Source: Paracoccus yibinensis | Lineage (GTDB): Bacteria; Pseudomonadota; Alphaproteobacteria; Rhodobacterales; Rhodobacteraceae | Direction of reading: 5' to 3' | Assembly (NCBI RefSeq): GCF_030846195.1 | Contig: NZ_JAVCWH010000010.1 | Coordinates: 17,138-81,137 of the forward strand | Length of the DNA: 64,000 bases | Part shown: positions 27,303-35,455 of the stretch, piece by piece | How the letters are laid out: every line of letters starts with the position of its first letter | Position numbering within the stretch: position 1 is the first letter of the stretch | Made by a program: the position numbers and the translations under genes | The notes under the pieces: generated by a model | The model's database searches: none | What the model saw: only the letters and a program-made list of their open reading frames with translations | What the model was told of the DNA's origin: nothing

Positions 27303-27831
27303 TCTCCGCCTCCCTGAACTCGGCAAACAGCCGGATGCCGCGCCGACGCTGCTCGTCCACCACCGCCCGCAGATAGGAGCGCATCTCCGGCAAGGCCTGC
27401 CGCAAGGCACTGAGCGCCGCCCAGTGCTCGGGACGTGGATCGATCCGGCCCTGGCCCGCCGCCAGGGCGATCGCGTTCACGGCGACGCCGATCCCGTGCA
27501 GCTCGGCCCGGATCGCCTCCAGCCCGGCGGCTGTGGCCGGCTCCGCCTCCAGCATCCCCGAGGCAGAGCGCACCAGGGCGCGGAGCGCATCCGAGTTCGA
27601 GCCGAGGCCATGGCACGCCTTCAGGGTCTCGAGCGCCTCCCTCTCGGCAGGCGACAGCCGCGCCGAGACGGGCTTGCCCTCCGTGGTGGCGGTCTCCCGG
27701 CTGCGCCGAGGCTGGCTGGTACCCGGCGTCGCGGCCGGCTTGGATTGGCGGCGCGGCTTCGCGGTCAACCGCCCATCATCGCCAGGGCGCGCTGTGTCTG
27801 CCGGGGGCGGGGTCGTGTCTCGAAGGGCCAT
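27283..27831 (-). CDS. Relaxosome accessory (MobC-like) protein
   Basis: A 182-residue protein. The N-terminal 65 residues are Pro/Thr/Arg-rich and probably disordered. The C-terminal part has VSARLSPAEREALETLKACHGLGSNSDALRALVR, a ribbon-helix-helix-like pattern common in MobC/TraJ-type oriT-binding proteins, then a long helical tail. The ATG at 27831 has AGGAG upstream. The gene ends inside the start of the relaxase gene, so the two are co-translated. It probably binds the adjacent transfer origin and may repress its own promoter. Confidence 0.7.
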   Translation of the reverse strand: MALRDTTPPPADTARPGDDGRLTAKPRRQSKPAATPGTSQPRRSRETATTEGKPVSARLSPAEREALETLKACHGLGSNSDALRALVRSASGMLEAEPATAAGLEAIRAELHGIGVAVNAIALAAGQGRIDPRPEHWAALSALRQALPEMRSYLRAVVDEQRRRGIRLFAEFREAENGGPRG

Positions 27832-28392
27832 GGGCGCTCCTGTCCACTGGTGTAGACATCGCGCATTTCCTGCCATGCCTACACCCTTTTCAGCATGCCA
27901 CAATTTACGGGATCTGTCACGGGTTTTGTCCCGCACAGAGAGGAGATCACCCCCACACCGTCAGGAGCGTCTGACAGCTTCTCAGGAGGTCGTCCGCCCG
28001 ATGGCTTGGTCACGGCCGAGGCCGACCTAAGCTGCGCTTCTCGGCTTCGCCGCTCGACCTGACCGCACTGCTCTACCCCGGCGGGTCCCTGCTGAACAGA
28101 GGGCTCGGGCAATAGGTCACAGCGGGTGAGCCGCAGCCTCCAGGAGCCATTGCTAAAGAGCACTGCCCCCCTGCCCGAAAGAACAACTATCTCCTGAGGC
28201 CCGACGCAGACATAAAGGTCTTATCAGCCGAGCGGGTGTGTGTGGTTGGTTTCAGAGTGTTCCCGCCCGGCTGAGAGATCCCCCATCCGTGAGGCGTGGT
28301 GCCATCGGTGTCGGAGGCGGGAAAGATCTCCGGGACCCTTTCGTGAAGCACGGGCGCGCCTTCGCCTGGGTCCTTGTTATCGGGATCCGCTG
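27832..28392. promoter_or_regulatory. Candidate transfer-origin region upstream of the relaxosome genes
   Basis: This 561-bp gap has no supportable gene but has the position expected of oriT. Next to the accessory gene is an imperfect inverted repeat of 11 bp (GGTGTAGACAT at 27849-27859 and ATGCCTACACC at 27875-27885, one mismatch). Further along are CGGG(TTTTGT)CCCG around 27919-27933 and GTCAG(GAGCGT)CTGAC around 27960-27975. I cannot identify the nick site. The inverted repeats could also be operator sites. Confidence 0.4.
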
Positions 28393-28674
28393 TTACGTCC
28401 TGTTGTCCGACAGGGTGCTGGCCCGGCGGGGCGGTGGTGCCTTTCTGATCCGCGTCCGGATGAAGGGTGCGGCGCGCTTGCGGCCGGGTCCTTCAAGCTC
28501 CAGGATGAGCGTCTCCAATTCGCCGATCTGCTTTCTGATCCGATCGATCGTCTCCTCACGCTCTTGGCTGGACATTGGCAGCCGACCGATGTTGGCCCGA
28601 CACAGCATCACGGCCGTGTTGGCCGCCGACAGGTTGGCCTGCAAGGCGCTGTAGGTGGTGATCCGGTAGCTCAT
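28393..28674 (-). CDS. Small helical hypothetical protein
   Basis: A protein of 93 residues. The N-terminal part is SYRITTYSALQANLSAANTAVMLCRANIG, followed by a predicted coiled coil (EREETIDRIRKQIGELETLILELE) and a basic Pro/Arg-rich tail. AGAGGA lies about 8 bases before the ATG. No family recognised. It sits between the putative oriT region and the cold-shock gene on the same strand. Confidence 0.5.
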   Translation of the reverse strand: MSYRITTYSALQANLSAANTAVMLCRANIGRLPMSSQEREETIDRIRKQIGELETLILELEGPGRKRAAPFIRTRIRKAPPPRRASTLSDNRT

Positions 28675-28814
28675 GCCCGATCCTCTTATGCGCTATTTGC
28701 ATAAGGCAGACCCGGTTAAGGAGCCGTTAAGAGGACCGGATGGTGCCGACCGATCTTGTGAAGAGGTCCGCACCCGCAGCACGTTTGCGGCAGGGCGGCG
28801 ACCGCCTCGTCGTC

Positions 28815-29021
28815 TCAGACGGCCTGCAGATCGACCGCGCTTGTCTTGCCGTTGCGGCCGGTTTCCAGCTCAAAGGAGACTTTCTGCCCATCCCGCAGCG
28901 TGTCCAGTCCGGCGCGCTGAACGGCCGTGATATGGACAAACACATCCCCGCCTCCGGCCTCCGGCTCAATGAAGCCATATCCCTTGTCGGTGTTGAACCA
29001 CTTGACTGTCCCGCGCGCCAT
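28815..29021 (-). CDS. cspA: Cold shock protein (CspA family)
   Basis: A 68-residue single OB-fold protein with the two RNA-binding motifs KGYGFIEPE and DVFVHITAV. It binds single-stranded RNA and DNA and melts structures. GAGAGGGAC precedes the ATG at 29021. Csp-like genes are frequent cargo on alphaproteobacterial plasmids; this one may be a host-type copy that moved with the element. Length is normal. Confidence 0.95.
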   Translation of the reverse strand: MARGTVKWFNTDKGYGFIEPEAGGGDVFVHITAVQRAGLDTLRDGQKVSFELETGRNGKTSAVDLQAV

Positions 29022-29337
29022 TGTCCCTCTCCGCTGCACAACAAGACCTTGCTTGGCATAGCGCTCAGCCGCGCAGCAAGAGATTTCTGATCGGGGGCCG
29101 GCAGAGCAAACCTGCTGCGGCCACGTCCGAGGCGACGGCTCGGCCGGGCCCGGGGGACTGCACGCGTTGCACAGGCGACAGGCGGGACGGACCTGTCCCT
29201 ATTCTGCGAGGACCCTATCTCCAAGCCGTCGTCGTCACACTGCGGGAACGGGTCATGGGGCAGTGTGCGATTGAGCATCTCGCCGGTCGCGTTGTGCTCG
29301 CGTCTTCCCTATGCTGGGCGCAAAGCAAGGAAGGGCC

Positions 29338-29658
29338 ATGATCATGACGAAGGGCTATTGGGTCGCATTTGCCGATGTGACCGACCCGGAGGGCTACAAG
29401 GATTACATCGCAGAGAACGGCAAGGCCTTTCGCAAGTATGGCGGGCGTTTCCTGACGCGCGGCTCCAAGAGCGAGGTCTCGGAAGGCAACCCCCGCTCCC
29501 GCGTGGTGGTGATCGAGTTTCCGAGCCTTGATGCAGCCGTGGCCTGCTATGCCTCACCCGAATATGAGGAGGCCATGCGGCTCAGAGCGGGCAAGGCCAT
29601 CATGGACCTGGCGATCGTGCCCGGATACGAAGGACAACAGCCGGACGAGACGGCCTGA
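29338..29658 (+). CDS. DUF1330 family protein
   Basis: A 106-residue protein with the DUF1330 pattern: GYWVAFADVTDPEGYKDYI, GKAFRKYGGRFLTRG, RVVVIEFPSLDAAVACYASPEY and AIVPGY. The family has a dimeric alpha/beta barrel fold and unknown substrate. A clear GGAAGG-type binding site precedes the ATG at 29338; a second ATG two codons later is possible. The gene stands alone on the plus strand among minus-strand plasmid genes. Confidence 0.85.
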   Translation: MIMTKGYWVAFADVTDPEGYKDYIAENGKAFRKYGGRFLTRGSKSEVSEGNPRSRVVVIEFPSLDAAVACYASPEYEEAMRLRAGKAIMDLAIVPGYEGQQPDETA

Positions 29659-29732
29659 CCGGAGTGAACGGGAAGCAGCACGCCCTGTTAGATCTTCGGG
29701 CGGCCCCTCGTCTCGAAGCCGCCCATGCGAGA

Positions 29733-30215
29733 TCAATATTCGTCGGGCAGACAGACGGTGAGGATGCGGATCGTCTGCTCCGGATCGCTTTCCACCTCCG
29801 GTCCCATCAGCCCGTCGGTGTCGTAAAGGTCGATCTTCCAGTAGATGCGCACGGTCTCGTCTCCGTGCGGCACATCCGGCATGCCGAAGCTGCGGACGCC
29901 ATCGGTGCCATGATCGTCCATGACCGCCGCGTCGGTGCGCACCCGGTCGAGGGCCGCGTCCACGAAGTCAGGGCCCCGGGCAACGATCCCGCGCGTCACG
30001 ACCACCCTGCCGCGCAGAGTCTCGCCCTGCCATTCGGTCTGCCCAAGGGCCGCCCGGAAGGCGTCGTTCTGCGCCCCGATGATCCGCGCCTCGGCCAATG
30101 CGGCCTCGTAGCGGTCGAGATCGAAGACCGGCCCCGCGCAATGGCGGCAAGCGTCTGGACGGATGCCTGCCGTGATCTGGGTGGCCTCGCAGGAGATGCA
30201 TTGATAGCGCGTCAT
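29733..30215 (-). CDS. DUF3768 family protein with N-terminal zinc-ribbon-like motif
   Basis: A 160-residue protein. It starts with a four-cysteine motif (YQCISC then DACRHCAG) that looks like a small zinc ribbon. The DUF3768 core follows: QNDAFRAALG, VVVTRGIVARG, MDDHGTDGVRSFG, VRIYWKIDLYD and TIRILTVCLPDEY. DUF3768 proteins are common on alphaproteobacterial plasmids and conjugative elements; their function is unknown. The zinc-ribbon addition hints at nucleic-acid or protein binding. Confidence 0.8.
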   Translation of the reverse strand: MTRYQCISCEATQITAGIRPDACRHCAGPVFDLDRYEAALAEARIIGAQNDAFRAALGQTEWQGETLRGRVVVTRGIVARGPDFVDAALDRVRTDAAVMDDHGTDGVRSFGMPDVPHGDETVRIYWKIDLYDTDGLMGPEVESDPEQTIRILTVCLPDEY

Positions 30216-30683
30216 GAGAAAACCCTCCTTCTGATCTGGCGATCACCTCACGGCCTTGCTCTTCTTCAAGAATGGGAGCGGGCCAGGAAGGCGAGCCGCG
30301 CCCCCGGCGCGTCTCACCTTCCTGGGCTGCCTCCCGGCGAGGGCGGGAGGGGGGCCCGGCAACTGGAAAATCAAGCCCCAAGGGTCGGGGGCCCCGTCTG
30401 CACAAGCCGCCGCTTGGCGGCGCGGAAGATGGGGGTGCCCCCTTGGGGCGCCGCATTTTGCGGTTGACGGGGGAACCGGCGGTTCCCCTCTTCCTTCCCT
30501 TCCGGCCCCGGTGCGGGTCCGGCGCTGCGCCATCCTGCAGGGGGCGTTCGGCTCGTCCGAATCCCCCCTGCACGGCGCTCCACGCGCCACCGGAGCTTTT
30601 CCGGACCACACGCCGCAGAGCGGCGCAGCAGGCTGCGTCCGACAACGAAGCCGTGGCAGGCAGAGGGCTGTAGAGAACGGCGC
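30216..30683. repeat. Hairpin-rich noncoding region
   Basis: No gene is supportable here. It holds several strong inverted repeats: GCCCCAAGGG at 30375-30384 with CCCTTGGGGC at 30440-30449 (10 bp, perfect), GGGGAACC/GGTTCCCC at 30470-30488 (8 bp, 3-base loop), and a 16-bp stem with two mismatches, TGCAGGGGGCGTTCGG at 30536-30551 with CCGAATCCCCCCTGCA at 30557-30572 (5-base loop). It lies downstream of the DUF2493 gene and could act in termination, as a structured RNA, or in plasmid maintenance. Confidence 0.6.
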
Positions 30684-31619
30684 TTACGCGCCGCACTCGA
30701 TCTTCATCACCGGGATGCCCAGCTTGCGGGCCTTGTCAGCCAGGTTCTCCTGGATGCCGGTGCCGGGGAAGACCAGGACACCGACCGGCAGGACATCGAG
30801 CAGCGCGTCATTGCGCTTGAAGGGTGCGGCCTTGCCGTGCCTCGTCCAGTCGGGACGGAAGGCGATCTGGGGCACCTTGCGGTGATCGGCCCAGCGGGAT
30901 GCAATGAGTTCCGCGCCCTTGGGTGAGCCGCCATGCAGGAGCACCATGTCGGGGTGCTTGGCATGGACCTGATCGAGCCTGGCCCAGATCAGCCGGTGGT
31001 CGTTGAAGTCCGCGCCGCCGGTCAGGGCCACCTTTGGCCCGGCAGGCAGCATCACCTCGGTCTCGGCCCGGCGCTTGGCGGCCAGAAAGTCGCGGCTGTC
31101 GATCATCGCCGCCGTGAGATGGCGGTGGCTGACCATCGAGCCGGTGCGTGGCCGCCAGGCACTGCCGGTGTGGTGCTCGAAGGCCTCGGTGGCGAGGTCG
31201 CGGAAGAGCTCCATGCCGGCGCGCCGTTCGATCAGGGTCTGCCCTTCGGCCGTGAGGCGCTCGAGCTCAACCGACTTCACCTCGCTGCCGTCCTGCTCGC
31301 GCTGCAGGCGGCGCTGCGCCAGTTCGTTGCTGTCGAGTTCGCGCTCGACGCGGGCCGCGGCACGGTGGAAGAGATTGACGGTGCCCCAGAGCAGTTCCTC
31401 GAGATCGGGCTCGAGCCGGGTGTCACTGAGGCTCGCCACCAGGGCGTCGAAGATGTCGGACACGGCGCTGGAGACGGTATCGGCCTCGGGCAGCGGCCGG
31501 GGATCAGGCTCGTCCTGAAAGGGGCGCCAGCCGTAAAGCTGGAGTTCGGTCAGGACGTGGTCGGTCTGGGAGGCGGTATGGACCGGCTCGGGGGCCTGGT
31601 CGTCGGGATCCTGTGTCAT
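30684..31619 (-). CDS. DUF2493 domain protein
   Basis: A 311-residue protein. The first 180 residues are helical and acidic. The C-terminal 125 residues form the DUF2493 (YspA-like, Rossmann-type) domain with KVALTGGADFNDHRLIWARL, MVLLHGGSPKGAELIA and VLVFPGTGIQENL. Such domains are predicted to bind nucleotide-like ligands and are very frequent on alphaproteobacterial conjugative plasmids. The ATG at 31619 has AAGGAG 9 bases upstream. No longer start is needed although the frame stays open upstream. Confidence 0.85.
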   Translation of the reverse strand: MTQDPDDQAPEPVHTASQTDHVLTELQLYGWRPFQDEPDPRPLPEADTVSSAVSDIFDALVASLSDTRLEPDLEELLWGTVNLFHRAAARVERELDSNELAQRRLQREQDGSEVKSVELERLTAEGQTLIERRAGMELFRDLATEAFEHHTGSAWRPRTGSMVSHRHLTAAMIDSRDFLAAKRRAETEVMLPAGPKVALTGGADFNDHRLIWARLDQVHAKHPDMVLLHGGSPKGAELIASRWADHRKVPQIAFRPDWTRHGKAAPFKRNDALLDVLPVGVLVFPGTGIQENLADKARKLGIPVMKIECGA

Positions 31620-31947
31620 CGCGTTCTCCTTCGATGGGGCGGGGCGCGCGTTTCTCGCGGCCTTCGCGGGCATCGCAGCGCACGGGCGGGCCGGACGGGC
31701 AGCCCTCGCGCCTCGCGAGGGCCTTGATGGCCAAGGCCGGCTATTTTGCTTCGCGATGCAAAGCGTCCGCAGGACGCGGCGGAAAATAGTCGGCCGCCGC
31801 CATTGCCCGGCCGATCCGGCTGTGCGCCGATTGCCCTCCTCGAAGGCCTGGAACGCGGATCTCCGCGCGTGAAGGAGAGGTGACCGGGACAGGGAGGGAC
31901 CCGGCCAAAGGGCAGAGGCTGGCACCCCTGCACCCCCGAGCCTGCCC
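31620..31947. repeat. Noncoding gap with a nested inverted repeat
   Basis: The 328-bp gap between the DUF2493 and Toprim genes has no supportable gene. It contains an outer inverted repeat of 13 bp with one mismatch (GGCCGGCTATTTT at 31735-31747 and AAAATAGTCGGCC at 31783-31795). This encloses a perfect hairpin GCGTCC(GCA)GGACGC at 31763-31777. Confidence 0.6.
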
Positions 31948-32991
31948 TCACCCCTTCAGGAAACGGTGCCGGTCGTCAGGATGCAGCGCGTCCTTCAGCG
32001 CCGCTTGCAGGGCTTGCAGCCCGAAGTGCCGCAGGTCGTCATTGAAGTCGCCTCCGACGGGCACAAGGGCAATCGCCTCGATGCCGAGGCTGGCCGCTCG
32101 GGCCAGAAGGCTGTCGCGCGCTCTGTTGCCGGCGGGGTCACGGTCGCACAGGACATAAAGGCGGCGCAACGTGGGAGGGAAGAGCACGGCGGCAAGATGG
32201 GCGGCCGAGAGCGCAGCCAGCATCGGCATGCCGGGAAGTACCTGGCGCGGCGACAGCACAGTCTCGATGCCCTCGCCCACGGCCAGCACATCATCGGCTA
32301 CTCCGAAGCGGACGCCGTGGCCGAGAAGCTCCCCCATGGCCCGGCGCGGCGTGGCGATCGGGGCCTTGTCCAACCCATCGGCGGCAAGCCAGGTGCGATG
32401 CGCGCCGGTCTGGCGGCCAGAAAGGTCGGTGACAGCGGCAATCATCGCCGGGCGGGCTTCGGGGCGCGCCTGCCCGTCCGGCCGGTAGTAGCACCGGGGG
32501 TGGAAGCGCAGCGCGCCCGTGGAGGAAAGGCAGGTGATTGCCCTGTTGGCCAGATAGGTTGCCGCGAGCGTGCCGCCGATCGGTTCGGCCATGGCGAAGA
32601 GCCGCCGTGCCGCCTGCCGCGAGCCGGGTGCCCGGCGAGATGTCCCGCCACCTGCTGTCTGGACCGAGGCCGGATCGGAATGGGGAAGCGCAAGAAACCG
32701 GCGTGCCTCGGCAGCCACATCCTTGAAGTCGAGAAGGCCGGCCGCTTCGCGGATGAGGTCGAGCAGATCGCCGTGCTCGCCTGTGGCGGCATCGGACCAG
32801 CGGCCCGCAGCACCCCCGCCGGTTTCCGGGCCTGCCAAGCGCACGAACATCGAGCGGCCGGGGGTGTTTCTCACATCGCCCACCAGCCAATAGTTGCCGA
32901 CACGATGGCCGGACGACAGGTAATGGCGGCAGACCGACTCGGCCTCCCGGCCAAGACGGATCGCCAGATCGGATGCGTCACGATGGGGCAT
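31948..32991 (-). CDS. Toprim-domain (primase/helicase-like, DUF7146-type) protein
   Basis: A 347-residue protein. The N-terminal region has AESVCRHYLSSGHRVGNYW and GDLLDLIREAAGL, as in DUF7146 plasmid proteins. The C-terminal Toprim domain shows the catalytic Glu in VLAVGEGIETVLS and the DxD pair in LYVLCDRDPAGN. These proteins are common on alphaproteobacterial ICEs and plasmids and are thought to be primase-like, perhaps acting on transferred single strands. AGGAGG precedes the ATG at 32991; the open frame upstream has no better start. Confidence 0.85.
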   Translation of the reverse strand: MPHRDASDLAIRLGREAESVCRHYLSSGHRVGNYWLVGDVRNTPGRSMFVRLAGPETGGGAAGRWSDAATGEHGDLLDLIREAAGLLDFKDVAAEARRFLALPHSDPASVQTAGGGTSRRAPGSRQAARRLFAMAEPIGGTLAATYLANRAITCLSSTGALRFHPRCYYRPDGQARPEARPAMIAAVTDLSGRQTGAHRTWLAADGLDKAPIATPRRAMGELLGHGVRFGVADDVLAVGEGIETVLSPRQVLPGMPMLAALSAAHLAAVLFPPTLRRLYVLCDRDPAGNRARDSLLARAASLGIEAIALVPVGGDFNDDLRHFGLQALQAALKDALHPDDRHRFLKG

Positions 32992-33367
32992 CAGAGGACC
33001 TCCTGTGTGCTGGGGTATCTGCCTCCTCCGGGGTCCGGACCGCGGACCCTCGGTCGCGGCGTTTTCCCGAGGGCGGAAAGACGAGCTCGCGGCACTCTCT
33101 CGACCGCATCGGCTCACCCCCTGCCCCGACCCCCCTCTGTCTTTGCCGGCCGTCTCCATCACCGCACCACGGCCGGGCGGCACACCCTCACAGCCTTCCC
33201 CGATGGCCATCCCCTGGTCTGCTGGCGGAAGCAGGGTCTTGGGCTTCAAGGGCACAGGTCGGCGACAAGTACCTGCAGTCATGTGACGAGGCGGCGTCCA
33301 CCGTGACAGCGGATGGCGCCGGGCGCACAGCGCGCAAGGCGGTCAGACGGAAGCGTTGGCATGACCC
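32992..33367. other. Gap without a supported gene
   Basis: The 376 bp between the Toprim gene and the VapB-like gene are G/C-rich and hold only frames that look like shadows. The part next to 32992 should contain the Toprim gene promoter. No repeat stood out beyond short C-rich runs. Confidence 0.4.
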
Positions 33368-33610
33368 TCAGCGCTTTTTTGACGGGTGCACCATGCGCGT
33401 CGACTTGCGGCCGTAGTTCTTCACCGTCTCCCGCAGCGTCGCAATCTGGTCATCAATGGTGGGTGTGGACCGCAGACGCTCGATCTCGTTTTGGAGAGCG
33501 AGGCGCATGGCTTCCGTCTTGTCAACGCCAAGCATGTCCGCCAGGGTTTGCGCCAAGTCATCCACGCGTTCATCGCGGATCGCGCTCTTGTCCGTCATCT
33601 GTTCCGCCAT
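33368..33610 (-). CDS. VapB-like (Rv0623-type) antitoxin without adjacent toxin
   Basis: An 80-residue protein resembling PSK-operon/VapB transcription-factor antitoxins: an N-terminal DERVDDLAQTLADMLGVDKTEAMRLALQNEIERL followed by a basic C-terminal tail. A start at 33598 (MTDKSAIRD) is also possible and may be better. No VapC PIN-domain gene is visible on either side, so this is an orphan or the remnant of a toxin-antitoxin pair. It may still act as a DNA-binding regulator. Confidence 0.65.
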   Translation of the reverse strand: MAEQMTDKSAIRDERVDDLAQTLADMLGVDKTEAMRLALQNEIERLRSTPTIDDQIATLRETVKNYGRKSTRMVHPSKKR

Positions 33611-34050
33611 GTATGGGAGGCATAGTTGACTCGGTATGCACAGGAAAGTCTCTTCAGCAAGTCAGCGCCCGGATCACAGCCGCAGGTCTCGACCGGCAAG
33701 CTTTGATCCGACCCAAGTTTGGCCTTTGCCTTTCGCGGCAGCGGGGAAATAGCCGACCGGAAATTGCCTTGGTCCTGCTCAATAGAGTGCGGCTCCATTT
33801 TGTTCAGTTTTGCGGCCCCGCTTCATGCGATTGCCAAACGCCGAATGTCTTGACAGGCAATCTTATAGTGAATGGGGCTATATAGCCGATGCATACTCTT
33901 TAATGGCAGGGTCTGCGATACGCCGTCCAAATGGAGCAAAATCCGTGCCAGCCATCTTTTGCAGGCTTGCCCACAATCCGAAAAGCTGGCTTTTCAGAAT
34001 AGTCGTTGTGGCGTATCGAAGCGGCATAATCCGCAAAGAAAGGGCCGGCC
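33611..34050. promoter_or_regulatory. Intergenic region upstream of the H-NS-like gene
   Basis: No gene is supportable in these 440 bp. The region is noticeably A/T-richer than its neighbours. It contains a perfect 12-bp palindrome GGCTATATAGCC at 33876-33887, about 165 bases before the H-NS start, and a TTGACA at about 33850. The A/T-rich character would suit autoregulation by an H-NS-type protein. Confidence 0.4.
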
Positions 34051-34365
34051 ATGGATATCGACTACAATACGCTGACATTGGAGCAGCTCAAGGAGATCAA
34101 CCGCAAATCCGCGGCCGCGATCACGAGCTATGAAAGCCGCAGCCGCAAGGAAGCCATCACCAAGGCGACCGAGATCGCCAAGGCGGCGGGATTTGCCTCG
34201 CTGGAAGACATGGTGAGTGCAAAGCCCGCCCGCGCGGGAAAGGCCGAACCAAAATACCGTCACCCGGAGAACCCCGATCTGACCTGGACCGGCCGCGGGC
34301 GAAAGCCCGGCTGGATCGCAGAGGCCTTGGAAGCCGGAAAGTCGCTCGCAGACCTCGCAATCTGA
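34051..34365 (+). CDS. H-NS-like nucleoid protein (HvrA type)
   Basis: A 104-residue protein. The N-terminal helical oligomerisation part (LEQLKEINRKSAAAITSYESRSRKEAI) is followed by the C-terminal DNA-binding motif TWTGRGRKPGWIAEAL, which is diagnostic of H-NS/HvrA proteins. Such proteins silence A/T-rich foreign DNA. Carriage on this element suggests that it dampens the cost of its own cargo or manages incoming genes. A/G-rich AAAGGG lies upstream of the ATG. Confidence 0.93.
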   Translation: MDIDYNTLTLEQLKEINRKSAAAITSYESRSRKEAITKATEIAKAAGFASLEDMVSAKPARAGKAEPKYRHPENPDLTWTGRGRKPGWIAEALEAGKSLADLAI

Positions 34366-34373
34366 TAGAACAA

Positions 34374-34413
34374 CGCTCTCCTCCCTATTCTGAGAGGGCG
34401 GCATTTTGTTTTC
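34374..34413 (+). terminator. Likely intrinsic terminator of the H-NS-like gene
   Basis: Starting 9 bases after the stop codon, CGCTCTC can pair with GAGGGCG (seven pairs, one G-T) across a 13-base loop, followed by a T-rich run (GCATTTTGTTTTC). Confidence 0.6.
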
Positions 34414-34723
34414 AGCGCCGTGCAAACATCATGAGACCTCCGGTTGCTTCAATCTCAGGCGGGTCTTCCCTGATCATCCCGGAATACCGGTCAGGGATTT
34501 GTCGAAATACGGCAGACCGCGCAAAAAATCCTTAAAAGGGACCGACGCAATTGCGGTTATTGCTGCGCGGACGTGGACCATCAGCCATTCGCGACCGGGA
34601 AACCCTGCTAACAGTCCAATCGGCACTGTGAGCCGGTGATCTCCTCCTGGCCCTCTTCTCTGCAGCCACAGCGCAGCCACCACGAAACAAGCGCCCCGCC
34701 GAAAGGCAGGGCGCTTGCAGGGA
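34414..34723. other. Gap without a supported gene
   Basis: The 310 bp between the H-NS terminator and the 3' end of the ArdB-like gene hold only short frames with no family resemblance. I see no clear repeat or promoter. Confidence 0.4.
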
Positions 34724-35146
34724 TCAGTCGATGGCCTGGAAAATCTCGCGGGCCTCGGGATGATCCGCGGCATGGGCGTAAAGGCGGGCAAAGCCGTCCG
34801 AGAGTTCCGGAGCGTCATGGCGGAACGACAGATGCGAGAAGGCAAAGAGCGTGGCGATGATGCCGGCAGCATCGGCCGACACATCGCCCTCGTAGCCGTT
34901 GCCGTCCCAGACGAGGTGGAAGCGGGGCTTGCAGGTCGGGGCGAGATAAAGGGGCTCGCCTGCCCGCTCAAGGAAGTCCCACATGCCGCCGGTGTAGTCT
35001 GTCGGGCTCAGCCTTTCCATGAAGCCGAAGACGGTGTGCTCGCCGACGAGAAGAAGGCGGGCGCCGAACAGCCGGGGCAGAAAGCCCATGCGGCGCTCCT
35101 CGGGAACGGGCATGGCAGAGGAGAATGAGGGTGCGGTGAGGGTCAT
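34724..35146 (-). CDS. ArdB/KlcA-family antirestriction protein
   Basis: A 140-residue protein with the ArdB/KlcA signature: RLSPTDYTGGMWDFLE, LVWDGNGYEGDVSADAAGIIATLFAFSHLSF and the ending ADHPEAREIFQAID. These proteins protect transferred DNA from type I restriction without mimicking DNA. The ribosome binding site GGAG lies inside a 12-bp palindrome (CGGAGATCTCCG, 35149-35160). Together with the ArdC-like gene it gives the element two antirestriction functions. Confidence 0.9.
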   Translation of the reverse strand: MTLTAPSFSSAMPVPEERRMGFLPRLFGARLLLVGEHTVFGFMERLSPTDYTGGMWDFLERAGEPLYLAPTCKPRFHLVWDGNGYEGDVSADAAGIIATLFAFSHLSFRHDAPELSDGFARLYAHAADHPEAREIFQAID

Positions 35147-35455
35147 GGCGGAGATCTCCGGTTATGAGATACGGGGATGCGCCCGCCATGTCGCTCTCTA
35201 GCCCCGGCAGGCGCAGCCTTTCCCCGGCGACCCTCTGTCTCTCGTGACCCCAGGCCAGACCGCACAGAGGACGTTACGGCTTGATGACCGCCTTCGGCTT
35301 TGCTGCTCGGGGGACGATGGATTGGGCCGTCAGGTTGCGTCCGGCGCTGACGAGCATGGACCAGCTTTTGAGCGCCGAATGCGCGACACGACCAAGCTGT
35401 CGCGGCATAGGGACGACGGGATGCGGGGCGGCCGTTGCCGCCCCGGCCCCCATCC
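35147..35455. promoter_or_regulatory. ArdB upstream region with a palindrome over the ribosome binding site
   Basis: The 309-bp gap holds no gene. CGGAGATCTCCG at 35149-35160 is a perfect palindrome that begins 3 bases before the ArdB ATG and includes its GGAG. Pairing of the two halves in the mRNA, or binding of a repressor, could control translation or transcription. Confidence 0.4.
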
